The translations under genes were made by a program, and so were the position numbers. Under the pieces are notes generated by a model. The model ran no database searches, had not been told where the DNA came from, and saw only the letters and a program-made list of their open reading frames with translations. Source: Cupriavidus metallidurans CH34 (lineage in GTDB: Bacteria > Pseudomonadota > Gammaproteobacteria > Burkholderiales > Burkholderiaceae). Taken from it: a stretch of DNA of 64,000 nt. This document shows, in pieces, positions 8,435 to 17,048 of the stretch (its first letter is position 1; each line of letters starts with the position of its first letter). Location of the stretch: assembly GCF_000196015.1 (NCBI RefSeq), contig NC_007973.1:1984001-2048000 (forward strand), written 5' to 3'.

Positions 8435-9793
8435 ATGACCGCTTCCAACCCCGCGGTGGGGACCCCTGTTGCCGACACCCGGCTGGACGCCGACGGCACC
8501 ATCGAGAAACGCGCCTACAACAAGGTGTTCTGGCGCATCATGCCGTTCCTGATGCTCTGCTACGTGATCGCGTATCTCGACCGCGTCAACGTCGGCTTTG
8601 CCAAGTTGCAGATGGCGCAGGACCTGCAGTTCTCGGAAACCGTGTTCGGCCTTGGCGCTGGCCTGTTCTTCATCGGCTACTTCCTGTTCGAGGTGCCCAG
8701 CAACCTGCTGATGCACCACATCGGCGCGCGCATTTGGATCGCGCGGATCATGATCACCTGGGGCATCATCTCGGCCGCCTTCGTGTTCGTGCAGACGCCA
8801 ACGCAGTTCTACGTCATGCGCTTCCTGCTGGGCCTGGCCGAAGCGGGCTTCTATCCGGGCGTGATCCTGTACCTGACGTACTGGTATCCGTCGCACCGCC
8901 GCGCCAAGATGATCGCGCTGTTCATGTCGGGCATTCCAGTGGCCGGCATGTTCGGCAATCCGCTGTCAGGCTGGATCATGGACGCGTTCCACAACACCCA
9001 TGGCTGGACCGGCTGGCAATGGATGTTCCTCATCGAGGCCCTGCCCGCCTTCGCGATCGGCATCGCTACGATCTTCGTGCTGCGCGATGGCATCGACCGC
9101 GCTCCGTGGCTCAGCCCCGATGAAAAGCACGTGCTCAAGCGCAATATCGAGGACGACGAACGCGCCGCGTCGGCTGCGGCCACCACGGGCGGCCAACGCC
9201 ACGTGCATTCGCTGGGCGCCGTGTTCCGCGACAGCCGTGTTTGGTGGATGTGCCTGATCTACTTCTGCTTCGTGACCGGCCAGTACGCGCTGACGTTCTG
9301 GATGCCGACGCTGGTCAAGGCCAGCGGCGTGACAGGCAACTTCAACATCGGCCTGCTGTCCGCCATCCCGTTCCTCTGCGCCATCGTCGTCATGAACATC
9401 CTGGGCCACAGCGCCGACGCGCGCCGCGAGCGCCGCTGGCACCTGATCGTGCCGGCACTGATGGGTGCCACGGGCTTTGCGATTGCGGCGTCGTTCACCC
9501 ACAATACGACCGTGGCCATCGCAGCGCTGTCGCTGGCCGCCGCTGGCGTGCTGACCTGCGCCCCGCTGTTCTGGTCATTGCCGACCGCATTCCTGAGCGG
9601 CATCGCCGCCGCCTCGGGTATCGCCGTGGTGAACTCTGTCGGCAATCTGGCAGGCTTCGTGTCGCCGTATATGGTCGGCGCGCTCAAGGACATGACGCAA
9701 AGCACGCAATTGCCGATGTACGTGCTGTCGGCGATCCTGGTCGTGGGCGCCCTGCTGGTCTGGCTGACCCCGGCGAAGCTCGTCAATCGCTGA
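8435..9793 (+). CDS. MFS transporter, ACS family, likely tetronate importer
   Basis: A 12-helix major facilitator of the anion:cation symporter family, which imports organic and sugar acids with protons. The marker motif YLDRVNVGFAKLQM follows the first helix (about residues 45-60). A cytoplasmic charged loop (about 215-265) separates the two halves. The start at 8435 is chosen because GGAG lies 8 bp upstream and homologues begin just before KRAYNKVFWRIMPF. With pathway enzymes on both sides, its cargo is probably threonate and/or erythronate (inference). Confidence 0.9.
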   Translation: MTASNPAVGTPVADTRLDADGTIEKRAYNKVFWRIMPFLMLCYVIAYLDRVNVGFAKLQMAQDLQFSETVFGLGAGLFFIGYFLFEVPSNLLMHHIGARIWIARIMITWGIISAAFVFVQTPTQFYVMRFLLGLAEAGFYPGVILYLTYWYPSHRRAKMIALFMSGIPVAGMFGNPLSGWIMDAFHNTHGWTGWQWMFLIEALPAFAIGIATIFVLRDGIDRAPWLSPDEKHVLKRNIEDDERAASAAATTGGQRHVHSLGAVFRDSRVWWMCLIYFCFVTGQYALTFWMPTLVKASGVTGNFNIGLLSAIPFLCAIVVMNILGHSADARRERRWHLIVPALMGATGFAIAASFTHNTTVAIAALSLAAAGVLTCAPLFWSLPTAFLSGIAAASGIAVVNSVGNLAGFVSPYMVGALKDMTQSTQLPMYVLSAILVVGALLVWLTPAKLVNR

Positions 9794-9823
9794 TATCGAA
9801 TCTGAGGCTCAAGGAGACCTGAC

Positions 9824-10606
9824 ATGCCGCGCTTCGCCGCGAACCTTTCAATGATGTACACGGAGCACGACTTTCTGGACCGCTTTGCCGCCGCCGCAAA
9901 GGACGGGTTCCAGGCCGTGGAGTACCTGTTCCCGTACGACCATCCGGCCGCCGAGATCCGCAAGCGGCTCGACGACAACGGCCTGACCCAGGCCCTGTTC
10001 AACGCGCCGCCCGGTGACTGGGGCGCGGGCGAGCGTGGCATCGCCGCCCTGCCCGGCCGCGAGACCGAGTTCCGCACTGAGTTCGCGAAGGCCCTCGAAT
10101 ACGCTGCCGTGCTCGGCAACGACCGCGTGCACGTGATGGCAGGCATCGTGCCGGCCGACGCCGACCACGCCCGCTGCCGCTCCATCTATCTCGAGAACCT
10201 GGCCTATGCCTCTGCCTCGGCCGCGTCGCATGGCATCACGGTGCTGATCGAGCCGATCAACACCCGCGACATGCCGGGCTATTTCCTGAACCGCCAGGAC
10301 GAAGGCCAGACCATTTGCCGCCAGGTGGGCGCGGCCAATCTCAAGGTCCAGTTCGATTGCTATCACTGCCAGATCGTCGAGGGTGATATCGCGAAGAAAC
10401 TCGAACGCGACTTCGCTGGGATTGGCCATATCCAGATCGCCGGCGTGCCCGAACGCCACGAACCCGATATCGGCGAACTGAACTACCCGTACCTCTTCGA
10501 CGTCATCGACCGGCTCGGATACACGGGCTGGATCGGCTGCGAATACCGCCCGCGTGGCGGCACGTCGGAAGGTCTGGGCTGGATCAAGCCCTGGCTGAAG
10601 CGCTGA
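9824..10606 (+). CDS. otnI: 2-oxo-tetronate isomerase (hydroxypyruvate isomerase family)
   Basis: A TIM-barrel isomerase converting 2-oxo-tetronate, the product of LtnD and DenD, to 3-oxo-tetronate for OtnK. The family motifs are [11 protein letters not shown] near the N-terminus, [15 protein letters not shown] around residues 143-157 (catalytic Glu) and [10 protein letters not shown] near 238-247 (second catalytic Glu). The length of 260 residues is standard. AGGAG lies upstream of the ATG, and the MFS gene precedes it by 30 bp. Hydroxypyruvate isomerase (Hyi) is the close alternative, but context favours OtnI. Confidence 0.9.
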   Translation: MPRFAANLSMMYTEHDFLDRFAAAAKDGFQAVEYLFPYDHPAAEIRKRLDDNGLTQALFNAPPGDWGAGERGIAALPGRETEFRTEFAKALEYAAVLGNDRVHVMAGIVPADADHARCRSIYLENLAYASASAASHGITVLIEPINTRDMPGYFLNRQDEGQTICRQVGAANLKVQFDCYHCQIVEGDIAKKLERDFAGIGHIQIAGVPERHEPDIGELNYPYLFDVIDRLGYTGWIGCEYRPRGGTSEGLGWIKPWLKR

Positions 10607-10670
10607 TCCGGGCCTGTCACGGCCGTTTCCGCTCCGTACCGACCACGCCAATGATGAACACTCCGCAACC

Positions 10671-11642
10671 ATGAACGTACTGATTACCGGCGGCGCCGGC
10701 TTCCTGGGCCTGCAACTGGCCCGTCTGCTGCTCAAACGCGGCACGCTGAACCTGGATGGCAAGGCTGTCACGATCGACCGGCTCACGCTGCTCGACGTGG
10801 TGGCGCCGCAGATTGACGATGCCCGCGTGCGCGCGGTAACGGGCGACCTGTCCGATCCCGCCGTGCTGGCGCAGGCCATCGACCGCGATACCGGCGCAAT
10901 CTTCCATCTGGCCGCCGTAGTCAGCGGTCAGGCCGAGGCCGATTTCGATCTGGGAATGCGCGTGAACCTTGACGCCTCGCGCGCGCTGCTAGAGACGTGC
11001 CGCCAGTTGGCGCATGCGCCGCGTGTGGTGTTCACCAGCTCGGTCGCGGTCTATGGCGGCAAGCTGCCCCCGGTGGTGCAGGACGACACCGCGCTGAATC
11101 CGCAATCCTCGTACGGCGTGCAGAAGGCCATCGGCGAATTGCTGCTGTCCGACTACAGCCGACGCGGTTTTGTCGATGGCCGCGTGCTGCGGCTGCCGAC
11201 GATCAGCGTGCGACCCGGTAAGCCGAACGCCGCGGCGTCGTCGTTCGCCAGCGGCATCATCCGCGAACCGTTGTCGGGCGTGGCGGCAAATTGCCCTGTA
11301 GCACCGGAAACGCCGCTGTGGCTGCTCTCGCCGCGCGGCGCGATCCAGGCGCTGGTCAACGGCATTGAACTCGATGGCGCGCGCATCGGCAATCGTCGGG
11401 TGGTGAATCTGCCGGGACTGTCGGTCACAGCGGCACAGATGGTGGAAGCACTGCGGCGCGTGGCCGGTGACGCGGTGGCCGATCGCGTGACGTGGGAACG
11501 CGAAGAGCGCATCGAGAAGATCGTCGGCACGTGGCCAGCGGCGTGGGATGTGTCGCGCGCGCGCGAACTGGGTTTCGAGAGCGACGCGAGCTTTGACGAC
11601 GTGATTCGGGCTTATGCGGAGGATGCGGCGGTCAAGCTCTGA
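10671..11642 (+). CDS. denD: D-erythronate dehydrogenase (extended SDR)
   Basis: Oxidises D-erythronate at C2 with NAD+, giving the same 2-oxo-tetronate as LtnD. An N-terminal Rossmann motif ITGGAGFLG (residues 5-13) and the catalytic Tyr-Lys pair in SSYGVQKAIGE near 146-156 identify an extended short-chain dehydrogenase; 323 residues is standard. It is the last gene of the unit, 64 bp after otnI. A perfect hairpin 32 bp past the stop separates it from the converging thioesterase gene. Confidence 0.88.
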   Translation: MNVLITGGAGFLGLQLARLLLKRGTLNLDGKAVTIDRLTLLDVVAPQIDDARVRAVTGDLSDPAVLAQAIDRDTGAIFHLAAVVSGQAEADFDLGMRVNLDASRALLETCRQLAHAPRVVFTSSVAVYGGKLPPVVQDDTALNPQSSYGVQKAIGELLLSDYSRRGFVDGRVLRLPTISVRPGKPNAAASSFASGIIREPLSGVAANCPVAPETPLWLLSPRGAIQALVNGIELDGARIGNRRVVNLPGLSVTAAQMVEALRRVAGDAVADRVTWEREERIEKIVGTWPAAWDVSRARELGFESDASFDDVIRAYAEDAAVKL

Positions 11643-11674
11643 TCCGGTGAGGTCGCGGTTGACAGGATTGACAG

Positions 11675-11708
11675 GCTTGCCCTCTGCCGCTCGCGGGAGA
11701 GGGCAAGC
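11675..11708. terminator. Strong hairpin between convergent genes, related to the dispersed repeat
   Basis: A perfect 11-bp stem (11675-11685 with 11698-11708), whose loop can extend by CCGC/GCGG pairing. The core again reads CCCTCT...AGAGGG as in the dispersed repeats. No long T-run follows on either strand, so it may act as an mRNA 3'-end stabiliser or weak bidirectional terminator between denD and the thioesterase gene. Confidence 0.7.
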
Positions 11709-11728
11709 ACATCAAACATCATCCCAAC

Positions 11729-12166
11729 TCACGCAGCAGGCTTCACAATCTCCCACGCTTCGATCCGCTCCCGCACCGATGCCGGGATCGGCGCCGATTT
11801 CTGCGTCTTCGGATCGGCGCAGACGTAGACCACCTCCCCGGTGATCAGGTGCTCGTCGCCGCGATACATTTCCACGCGGAACACCATGCTCGACCGGCCC
11901 AGCCGCGCCATGCGGCCGCGAATATCGAGCATCTCGTCAAACCGTGCCGATGCGTGGTACTCCAGCGTGGACTTGATCACGAAGATGTCCACGCCATGGG
12001 CGCGCAGCAAGTCCTCCGGATAGCGCACGCCAATCGCGCGCCAGTACTCGGTCGAGCAGATATCGCAGTAAGTCAGATAGTGGGCATTGAAGACGATCGA
12101 TTGCGGATCGACCTCGGCCCAGCGCACGCGCAGCGGCATGCTGAGATGAAAATCCTCTTTGGCCAT
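11729..12166 (-). CDS. Acyl-CoA thioesterase, 4-hydroxybenzoyl-CoA thioesterase (YbgC-like) family
   Basis: A hotdog-fold thioesterase of 145 residues. The diagnostic segment is WAEVDPQSIVFNAHYLTY near residues 16-33, where the Asp of the VDP-like motif is the expected catalytic acid. The acyl-CoA substrate is not predictable. Downstream of the Bug receptor on the same strand, but a terminator at 12186-12214 lies between them, so it may depend on its own promoter. Confidence 0.88.
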   Translation of the reverse strand: MAKEDFHLSMPLRVRWAEVDPQSIVFNAHYLTYCDICSTEYWRAIGVRYPEDLLRAHGVDIFVIKSTLEYHASARFDEMLDIRGRMARLGRSSMVFRVEMYRGDEHLITGEVVYVCADPKTQKSAPIPASVRERIEAWEIVKPAA

Positions 12167-12185
12167 GGGGGGCGAAGCTCCAATG

Positions 12186-12214
12186 AAAAAACGGGCGCCC
12201 CGTGGGACGCCCGT
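12186..12214 (-). terminator. Rho-independent terminator of the Bug receptor gene
   Basis: Stem ACGGGCG/CGCCCGT around a short loop, followed on the minus strand by six T. It begins 13 bases past the stop of the gene at 12227-13210. Confidence 0.85.
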
Positions 12215-12226
12215 GTTCTACGTACC

Positions 12227-13210
12227 TTACTGACCCTTGCCCAGGCCCAGTTTCTCGATGATCGCGCGTTCGCGCTTGACCGTATCGGCGGCAAACGCCT
12301 GATACTGGCTGCTGCTCATGTAGTTCGGCTCCATGTCGAACTTGGCCAGCGATTCGCGATAGTTCGGCATCTCCATGGCCTTCTTGAACGCGTCATGCAG
12401 CTTCTTCACGATCGCCGGGTCCGTGCCCTTGGGGACGACCAGACCGAACGGCGAAGCCTGGACGATGCCCATACCCAGTTCCTTCAGCGTCGGCACGTTC
12501 GGGAAGCGCGGCGAGCGCTTCTCGCCCCAGGTGGACAGCAGGCGCAGCTTGCCGGATTCCACGTACTGGGCCCATGCCGGGGTATCCGCCACCGACATCA
12601 CGTGGCCACCCAGCAGCGCCTGCATCGATTCCGAGTTGCCCTTGTACGGGATATGCGAGAACTGCACGCCCTGGCGCATGGCCAGGTCTTCCATCGTCAG
12701 GTGGAGCGTGGTCATCGTGCCCGGCGAACCGTAGGTCAGCTTGCCCGGATTGGCCTTGGCGTAGGCGATGTAGTCCTGCATCGTCTTGATCGGCGAATCG
12801 GCCGGCACGACCAGGCCAAACGAGTAGCCCGCCAGGTTGATCACATAGGTCAGGTCCTTGACCGGATCCCAGTTGATCTTGGTGGTGTACGGCAGACGGA
12901 ACACCGGCATGGACACCTGGGCCAGCGTGTAGCCATCGGGCTGGGTCGACTGCATCATCTGCGCGGGCAGCACGCCGCCGGCGCCGGGCTTGTTCTCGAC
13001 GATCACGGGCTGGCCCAGGATCTTCGATGCATTTTCGGCCAGCACACGGAACGGGATGTCCGTCGAGCCGCCGGCGGTATAGCCAACGACCAGGCGGATC
13101 GGACGTTGCGGGAACTTGTCCGCCTGGGCGTGAGCCGGCATGGCGGCAAAGCCGGCCGCGAGAGTGGCGGCGAGCAGGCTGGCGCGAGCGATAAATTGGC
13201 GGCGTTGCAT
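12227..13210 (-). CDS. Bug-family tripartite tricarboxylate transporter substrate-binding protein
   Basis: A periplasmic binding protein of 327 residues with an N-terminal signal (RRQFIARASLLAATLAAG, cleavage likely after AHA near residue 28). It has Bug/TctC family marks: RPIRLVVGYTAGGSTDIPFR, then ENKPGAGG. Bug proteins bind small carboxylates and are greatly expanded in Cupriavidus and Bordetella, mostly as orphans without TctA/TctB genes beside them, which is the case here. The ligand is unknown. AAGGAGAC precedes the ATG. A terminator follows. Confidence 0.92.
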   Translation of the reverse strand: MQRRQFIARASLLAATLAAGFAAMPAHAQADKFPQRPIRLVVGYTAGGSTDIPFRVLAENASKILGQPVIVENKPGAGGVLPAQMMQSTQPDGYTLAQVSMPVFRLPYTTKINWDPVKDLTYVINLAGYSFGLVVPADSPIKTMQDYIAYAKANPGKLTYGSPGTMTTLHLTMEDLAMRQGVQFSHIPYKGNSESMQALLGGHVMSVADTPAWAQYVESGKLRLLSTWGEKRSPRFPNVPTLKELGMGIVQASPFGLVVPKGTDPAIVKKLHDAFKKAMEMPNYRESLAKFDMEPNYMSSSQYQAFAADTVKRERAIIEKLGLGKGQ

Positions 13211-13341
13211 GTGTTGAGTCTCCTTCTGCTACAAGAATGCGCGATTGCGACTTGGTTTGAATCGTGAATCGGGGCTTCCCGCCCGCTTTTCTATGAACGG
13301 GTCAGATACTCGAAAGAGCCCAATGGCGCGAGGCCGGGGCC

Positions 13342-14307
13342 CTATATCCCGAACGCCCTTCGCAGGGCGGCCGTGGCATCCGCATGGGCGCCTGCCACCG
13401 CGCCGATAAAACGTCCGAGCTTGAAAAAATCGTGAATCATGCTGGGGTAGTCGGTCAGGCTGGCCACCACCCCCGCTGCTTCCAGCTTCGCGGCATAGGC
13501 CACGCCCTCGTCATGGAGCGGATCGTAGCCGGCCACCGCAATCCAGGCCGGGCAGCAGCCCCGCACGTCGGCACCTTCGCCGCCCCCGTCCAGCGGAGCA
13601 AACCGCCAGTCGTCACGGCTGGCGTCGACATCCAGGTACTGCGAAAAGAACCACTGGATCATCTCGGCGGTCAGCAAATAACCCTCGGCCAGCGCACGGT
13701 GCGATGGCGTATCCTGCCGCGCGCAGGTGCCCGGATAGATCAGCATCTGCAGCACCGGCGCCAATCCGTGGTCCCTGGCTTCTACCGCGCAAGCCGCCGC
13801 CAGCGTTCCACCAGCACTGTCGCCGCCCAGCGCGATGCGCGTGGCGTCGGCGCCAATGCGCGCGGCTTCCTCGAACACCCAGTGCAGGACATCGAAGGCA
13901 TCGTTGGCCGCCACCGGAAATTTCCACTCCGGGCCCAGCCGGTAATCGACCGACAGCACCAGGCACTCCGCGCCATTGCAGAACATCCGGCACAGCGAAT
14001 CATGGGAGTTGACGCTGCCCACCGTGAAACCACCGCCGTGGAAGTACACCAGAAGCGGCAGCGGATCGGCCCAGCTTGCCTCGCGCGGTGAGTAAAGCCG
14101 CACCGGAATGGCATGGCCGTCGCGCGCGGTCACCTGAAAATCCTCCACACCGTGCACTGGCGCGGGCGACAGGTCCAGAATCGGCGCGCTCTTCTCGTAC
14201 GCGATCTTGGCGTCAACCGGGTCCATCGTATGGATGGCCGGCCGCTTTGCTCGCGCGATCAGGTCGAGCAACTGGGCGACCTGAGAGTCCAACGGCTGCG
14301 CGGGCAT
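13342..14307 (-). CDS. Alpha/beta hydrolase, hormone-sensitive-lipase (HGGG) family esterase
   Basis: An esterase with the oxyanion-hole motif VYFHGGGFTVGS and the nucleophile elbow GGDSAGG, both hallmarks of the HSL family; the Asp and His of the triad are expected near GYDPLHDEG and SMIHDF. I chose ATG 14307 (MPAQPLDS, 321 residues) over the in-frame ATG at 14376, because the region between holds an operator-like palindrome at 14327-14338 and non-conserved residues. The natural ester is unknown; short acyl esters are likely. Confidence 0.88.
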   Translation of the reverse strand: MPAQPLDSQVAQLLDLIARAKRPAIHTMDPVDAKIAYEKSAPILDLSPAPVHGVEDFQVTARDGHAIPVRLYSPREASWADPLPLLVYFHGGGFTVGSVNSHDSLCRMFCNGAECLVLSVDYRLGPEWKFPVAANDAFDVLHWVFEEAARIGADATRIALGGDSAGGTLAAACAVEARDHGLAPVLQMLIYPGTCARQDTPSHRALAEGYLLTAEMIQWFFSQYLDVDASRDDWRFAPLDGGGEGADVRGCCPAWIAVAGYDPLHDEGVAYAAKLEAAGVVASLTDYPSMIHDFFKLGRFIGAVAGAHADATAALRRAFGI

Positions 14308-14326
14308 GTACTGGTGTTCTATTTCT

Positions 14327-14338
14327 GAACGGTCGTTC
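14327..14338. promoter_or_regulatory. Palindromic operator candidate GAACG-N2-CGTTC
   Basis: A 5-bp inverted repeat just upstream of the esterase start at 14307. The 12 bases match 11 of 12 with the operator candidate upstream of the FadB-like operon (27635-27646), suggesting a shared regulator. Confidence 0.5.
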
Positions 14339-14515
14339 GATTTCCATATCATGCCAGTGATTCCGTAGAGCAGCATTACGTATTCAAGCGTTTATCCTCG
14401 CACAGACACACCTTTTGCGCGATGATCGGCCACACAGCGAAACGCCGTTTCGCGGCGTATGCTTGAGAACGGGCGCCATGTCATGGCCGCCCTAACCCGG
14501 AGACCAGGAGACACC

Positions 14516-15037
14516 ATGACAGGGGAACACTTGCAGGTCGTGCACGGCGATATTACCCGGATGGAAGTGGATGCCATCGTCAACGCGGCCAATAGCGGCC
14601 TGCTGGGCGGTGGTGGCGTCGATGGCGCGATTCATGGCGCGGGCGGCCCGGCCATCATGGACGCGTGCCGCGCGATCCGTGATGCGCAAGGGGGCTGCCC
14701 GACCGGGGAAGCCGTGATCACCACCGGAGGCCTGCTGCCAGCACCCTATGTCATCCACGCCGTGGGGCCGGTCTGGCATGGTGGCAGCAAGGAAGAGGAG
14801 ACGCAGCTGGCGAGCGCCTACCGCAACAGCATCCGTCTGGCGGGCGAGCACAATCTGCGCACGGTGGCATTTCCGAACATCAGTACCGGCATTTACGGCT
14901 TCCCGCGTGAGCGGGCCGTGGACATCGCCATTGCCGCGGTGCGCGAGGCACTGCCGAAGTCCCCGTCCATCGAGCAGGTCACCTTCGTATGCTTCGATGA
15001 CGAGAACTATCGGCTCTATCGGGAGCGCTTGAGCTAA
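14516..15037 (+). CDS. Macrodomain protein, O-acetyl-ADP-ribose deacetylase (YmdB-like)
   Basis: A single macrodomain of 173 residues that binds ADP-ribose and likely hydrolyses O-acetyl-ADP-ribose or removes ADP-ribose from proteins. The active-site motifs are present: VNAANSGLLGGGGVDGAIH (about 21-39), GEAVITTGG, and the phosphate loop ISTGIYGFP near 122-130. ATG 14516 is chosen because AGGAG ends 5 bp before it; in-frame ATGs further upstream lack such a site. No toxin or sirtuin gene is adjacent, so it stands alone between unrelated hydrolase genes. Confidence 0.92.
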   Translation: MTGEHLQVVHGDITRMEVDAIVNAANSGLLGGGGVDGAIHGAGGPAIMDACRAIRDAQGGCPTGEAVITTGGLLPAPYVIHAVGPVWHGGSKEEETQLASAYRNSIRLAGEHNLRTVAFPNISTGIYGFPRERAVDIAIAAVREALPKSPSIEQVTFVCFDDENYRLYRERLS

Positions 15038-15067
15038 GCCCGGCGACAGGACCGGGAAGCTACGGGA

Positions 15068-15991
15068 CTAGGGCAACGCACTGCGGATCAGCAGGTTCAC
15101 GCGCTCCGGCTGTTCGTGGATGATCCAGTGCGTGCCCTCCGGAATGCGCTCGAGCCGCATGTCTGGCACGAATTCCTCCAGCCCGTCGACTAGCGATTTC
15201 GGCAGCGCCCGGTCGCTCTCGCCCCAGATAACCAGCGTGGGCACCCGCACGATGTACGCGGATGGATCGAGGCGCGAGATGTCGGGCGCCGGTTCTCCCG
15301 GCAAGGGCGGGTGCATCGGCGATGCCCGGTAGTAATTGACACCGCCCGTCAGCGAATGCGAGCCGCCATCGCCCGGTTGTGACCACGCCGCGTGATACTT
15401 CGCGCGAGTCTCACCCACGAACCACGCCGGCACCGTGGAGGCATCGCCGGTCAGCATCTTTTCCAGCAATGCGAAGTCGTTGGCGGCCATGGCCTGTTCT
15501 GAACCCGGCTTGCGCAGCCAGTTCATATAGGCCGAGGCCTGCTGCTGTGCCGGGTCACTCGCCAACGCCCGCGCGAACACATAGGGATGCGGCGAGTTGA
15601 TGATCACGAGCCGCTCGACCGCTTCCGGGAACTGCGCCGCCAGGTTCCAGCAGAGCGCGCCGCCCCAGTCATGCGCGACGATGACGCACCGCTCATAGCC
15701 CAGCACGCGGATGAACTGCACCAGATCCTCGACCAGATGCTTGGGCTTGTACGCTGCCACATCGGCCGGCTTGCTGGACAGATTGAACCCGCGCAGGTCC
15801 GGCGCGACCGCAAAATGCGTCTGGCCGAACTCTGCGAGCTGGTTTTCCCACTCGTACCAGAACTCCGGAAAGCCGTGCACGAACAGGATCAGCGGCCTGC
15901 CCTGCTCGCCCGCACTCGCGTAATGCAAGCGCGTGCCGTTGGGCAGGTTCGCAAACTGCCTGTGGTGGATCACGGCGGGTGCGGTCATCAT
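15068..15991 (-). CDS. Alpha/beta hydrolase, epoxide hydrolase-like
   Basis: The nucleophile motif is AHDWGGA, in which Asp rather than Ser is the nucleophile; together with FVHGFPEFWYEWE this identifies the soluble epoxide hydrolase/haloalkane dehalogenase group. The general base His is expected in GTHWIIHEQP near the C-terminus. The start is the ATG at 15991, directly followed by a second ATG at 15988; AGGGAG lies a few bases upstream. It is the last gene of the long minus-strand block and is separated from the SDR by about 80 bp. Confidence 0.88.
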   Translation of the reverse strand: MMTAPAVIHHRQFANLPNGTRLHYASAGEQGRPLILFVHGFPEFWYEWENQLAEFGQTHFAVAPDLRGFNLSSKPADVAAYKPKHLVEDLVQFIRVLGYERCVIVAHDWGGALCWNLAAQFPEAVERLVIINSPHPYVFARALASDPAQQQASAYMNWLRKPGSEQAMAANDFALLEKMLTGDASTVPAWFVGETRAKYHAAWSQPGDGGSHSLTGGVNYYRASPMHPPLPGEPAPDISRLDPSAYIVRVPTLVIWGESDRALPKSLVDGLEEFVPDMRLERIPEGTHWIIHEQPERVNLLIRSALP

Positions 15992-16069
15992 GGTCTCCCT
16001 GGCGGTCTCGGCCATATCGGTTGTCCGGTTCGTCCTGTTCGTGTTCGTGTACGCAAGTTCCTGGCCAGC

Positions 16070-16972
16070 TTAGCCGCGCAGCGCGGCGATCAGGCCCGCC
16101 CGCACTTCGCTCTTGTCACCGAACGGATCGCCCGGATTGCGCTGGTTGACGATCTCCTCCATGCGCCGCTGGACGGAATCCAGCGATTGCGGGTGGGAGT
16201 AGATATAGAAACCGTCCTCGCGGATCGCATCGAACGTCATCTGCGCCACGTCGGCCGCGCTAACCTTGCCCGAGTTGACCGCCTTGTCGGACAGCGCCTG
16301 CGACACCATCTGCGAGCGCGTGGGTGGTTGATCGTTGGCCATATTGGCCGGCCGGTTACGCTGCGACTGGCTGATGCCGGTGGGCACGTAGAACGGGCAC
16401 AGCACCGAGCAATGCACCTGGTCCGTGACCAGGCTCAGATCCTGGTAGAGCGTCTCGGACAACGCGACCACCGCATGTTTGGAAACGTTGTACACGCCCA
16501 TGGCCGGCGGATTCAGCAGGCCCGCCATCGACGCGGTATTGACGATATGCCCCTGATAGCCCGGGTCCTTGCGGGCCGCCTCCAGCATCAGCGGCGTGAA
16601 GATCCGCACGCCATTGACCACGCCGTAGAGGTTCACGCCGAGCACCCAGTCCCAGTCTTTCTGCGTGTTTTCCCAGATCAGGCCGCCCGCGCCCACACCC
16701 GCGTTGTTGAACAGCAGGTTGACCTCGCCGAACGCCGTCATCGCGGCATCGGCCAGCACCTGGACTTCCTCGGCCTTCGACACGTCCGTGCGCAACCCGA
16801 TCACCTGGGCGCCCTGCGATTTGAATTCGGCCACGGTGCTGTCCAGCGAGTCCTCCTGGACGTCCGCCAGCACCAGCTTCATGCCCAGCGACGCACCGAT
16901 TCGCGCGAATTCCTTGCCGAATCCTGAAGCACCGCCGGTAATCACTGCCACCTTGCTCTCGAACTGCTTCAT
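16070..16972 (-). CDS. Short-chain dehydrogenase/reductase
   Basis: A classical SDR of 300 residues. The cofactor motif TGGASGFGKEFA is at 12-23, followed by FNNAGVGAGG and the catalytic YNVSKHA, with Ser in NTASMAG. The long C-terminus (DQPPTRSQMVSQAL onwards) resembles SDRs found with lipid or acyl degradation genes. The start at 16972 has GGGAG seven bases upstream. Substrate unknown. It lies in the block with GST and class II aldolase-like genes on the same strand. Confidence 0.9.
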   Translation of the reverse strand: MKQFESKVAVITGGASGFGKEFARIGASLGMKLVLADVQEDSLDSTVAEFKSQGAQVIGLRTDVSKAEEVQVLADAAMTAFGEVNLLFNNAGVGAGGLIWENTQKDWDWVLGVNLYGVVNGVRIFTPLMLEAARKDPGYQGHIVNTASMAGLLNPPAMGVYNVSKHAVVALSETLYQDLSLVTDQVHCSVLCPFYVPTGISQSQRNRPANMANDQPPTRSQMVSQALSDKAVNSGKVSAADVAQMTFDAIREDGFYIYSHPQSLDSVQRRMEEIVNQRNPGDPFGDKSEVRAGLIAALRG

Positions 16973-16993
16973 GAAACGTCTCCCTCTACTTGT

Positions 16994-17021
16994 CGTTCGT
17001 AGTGAACGTAGTGTTCGTAGT
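16994..17021. repeat. Overlapping inverted repeats around GTAGT
   Basis: CGTTC-GTAGT-GAACG (16994-17008) is a perfect inverted repeat, overlapped by GAAC-GTAGT-GTTC (17004-17016); GTAGT recurs at 9-bp intervals (16999, 17008, 17017). It is upstream of the SDR start at 16972 and just past the stop of the GST gene. It could be an operator for the SDR and hydrolase genes. Confidence 0.6.
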
Positions 17022-17048
17022 TCTTGTCTGGATGGGCTATGCCTATGC

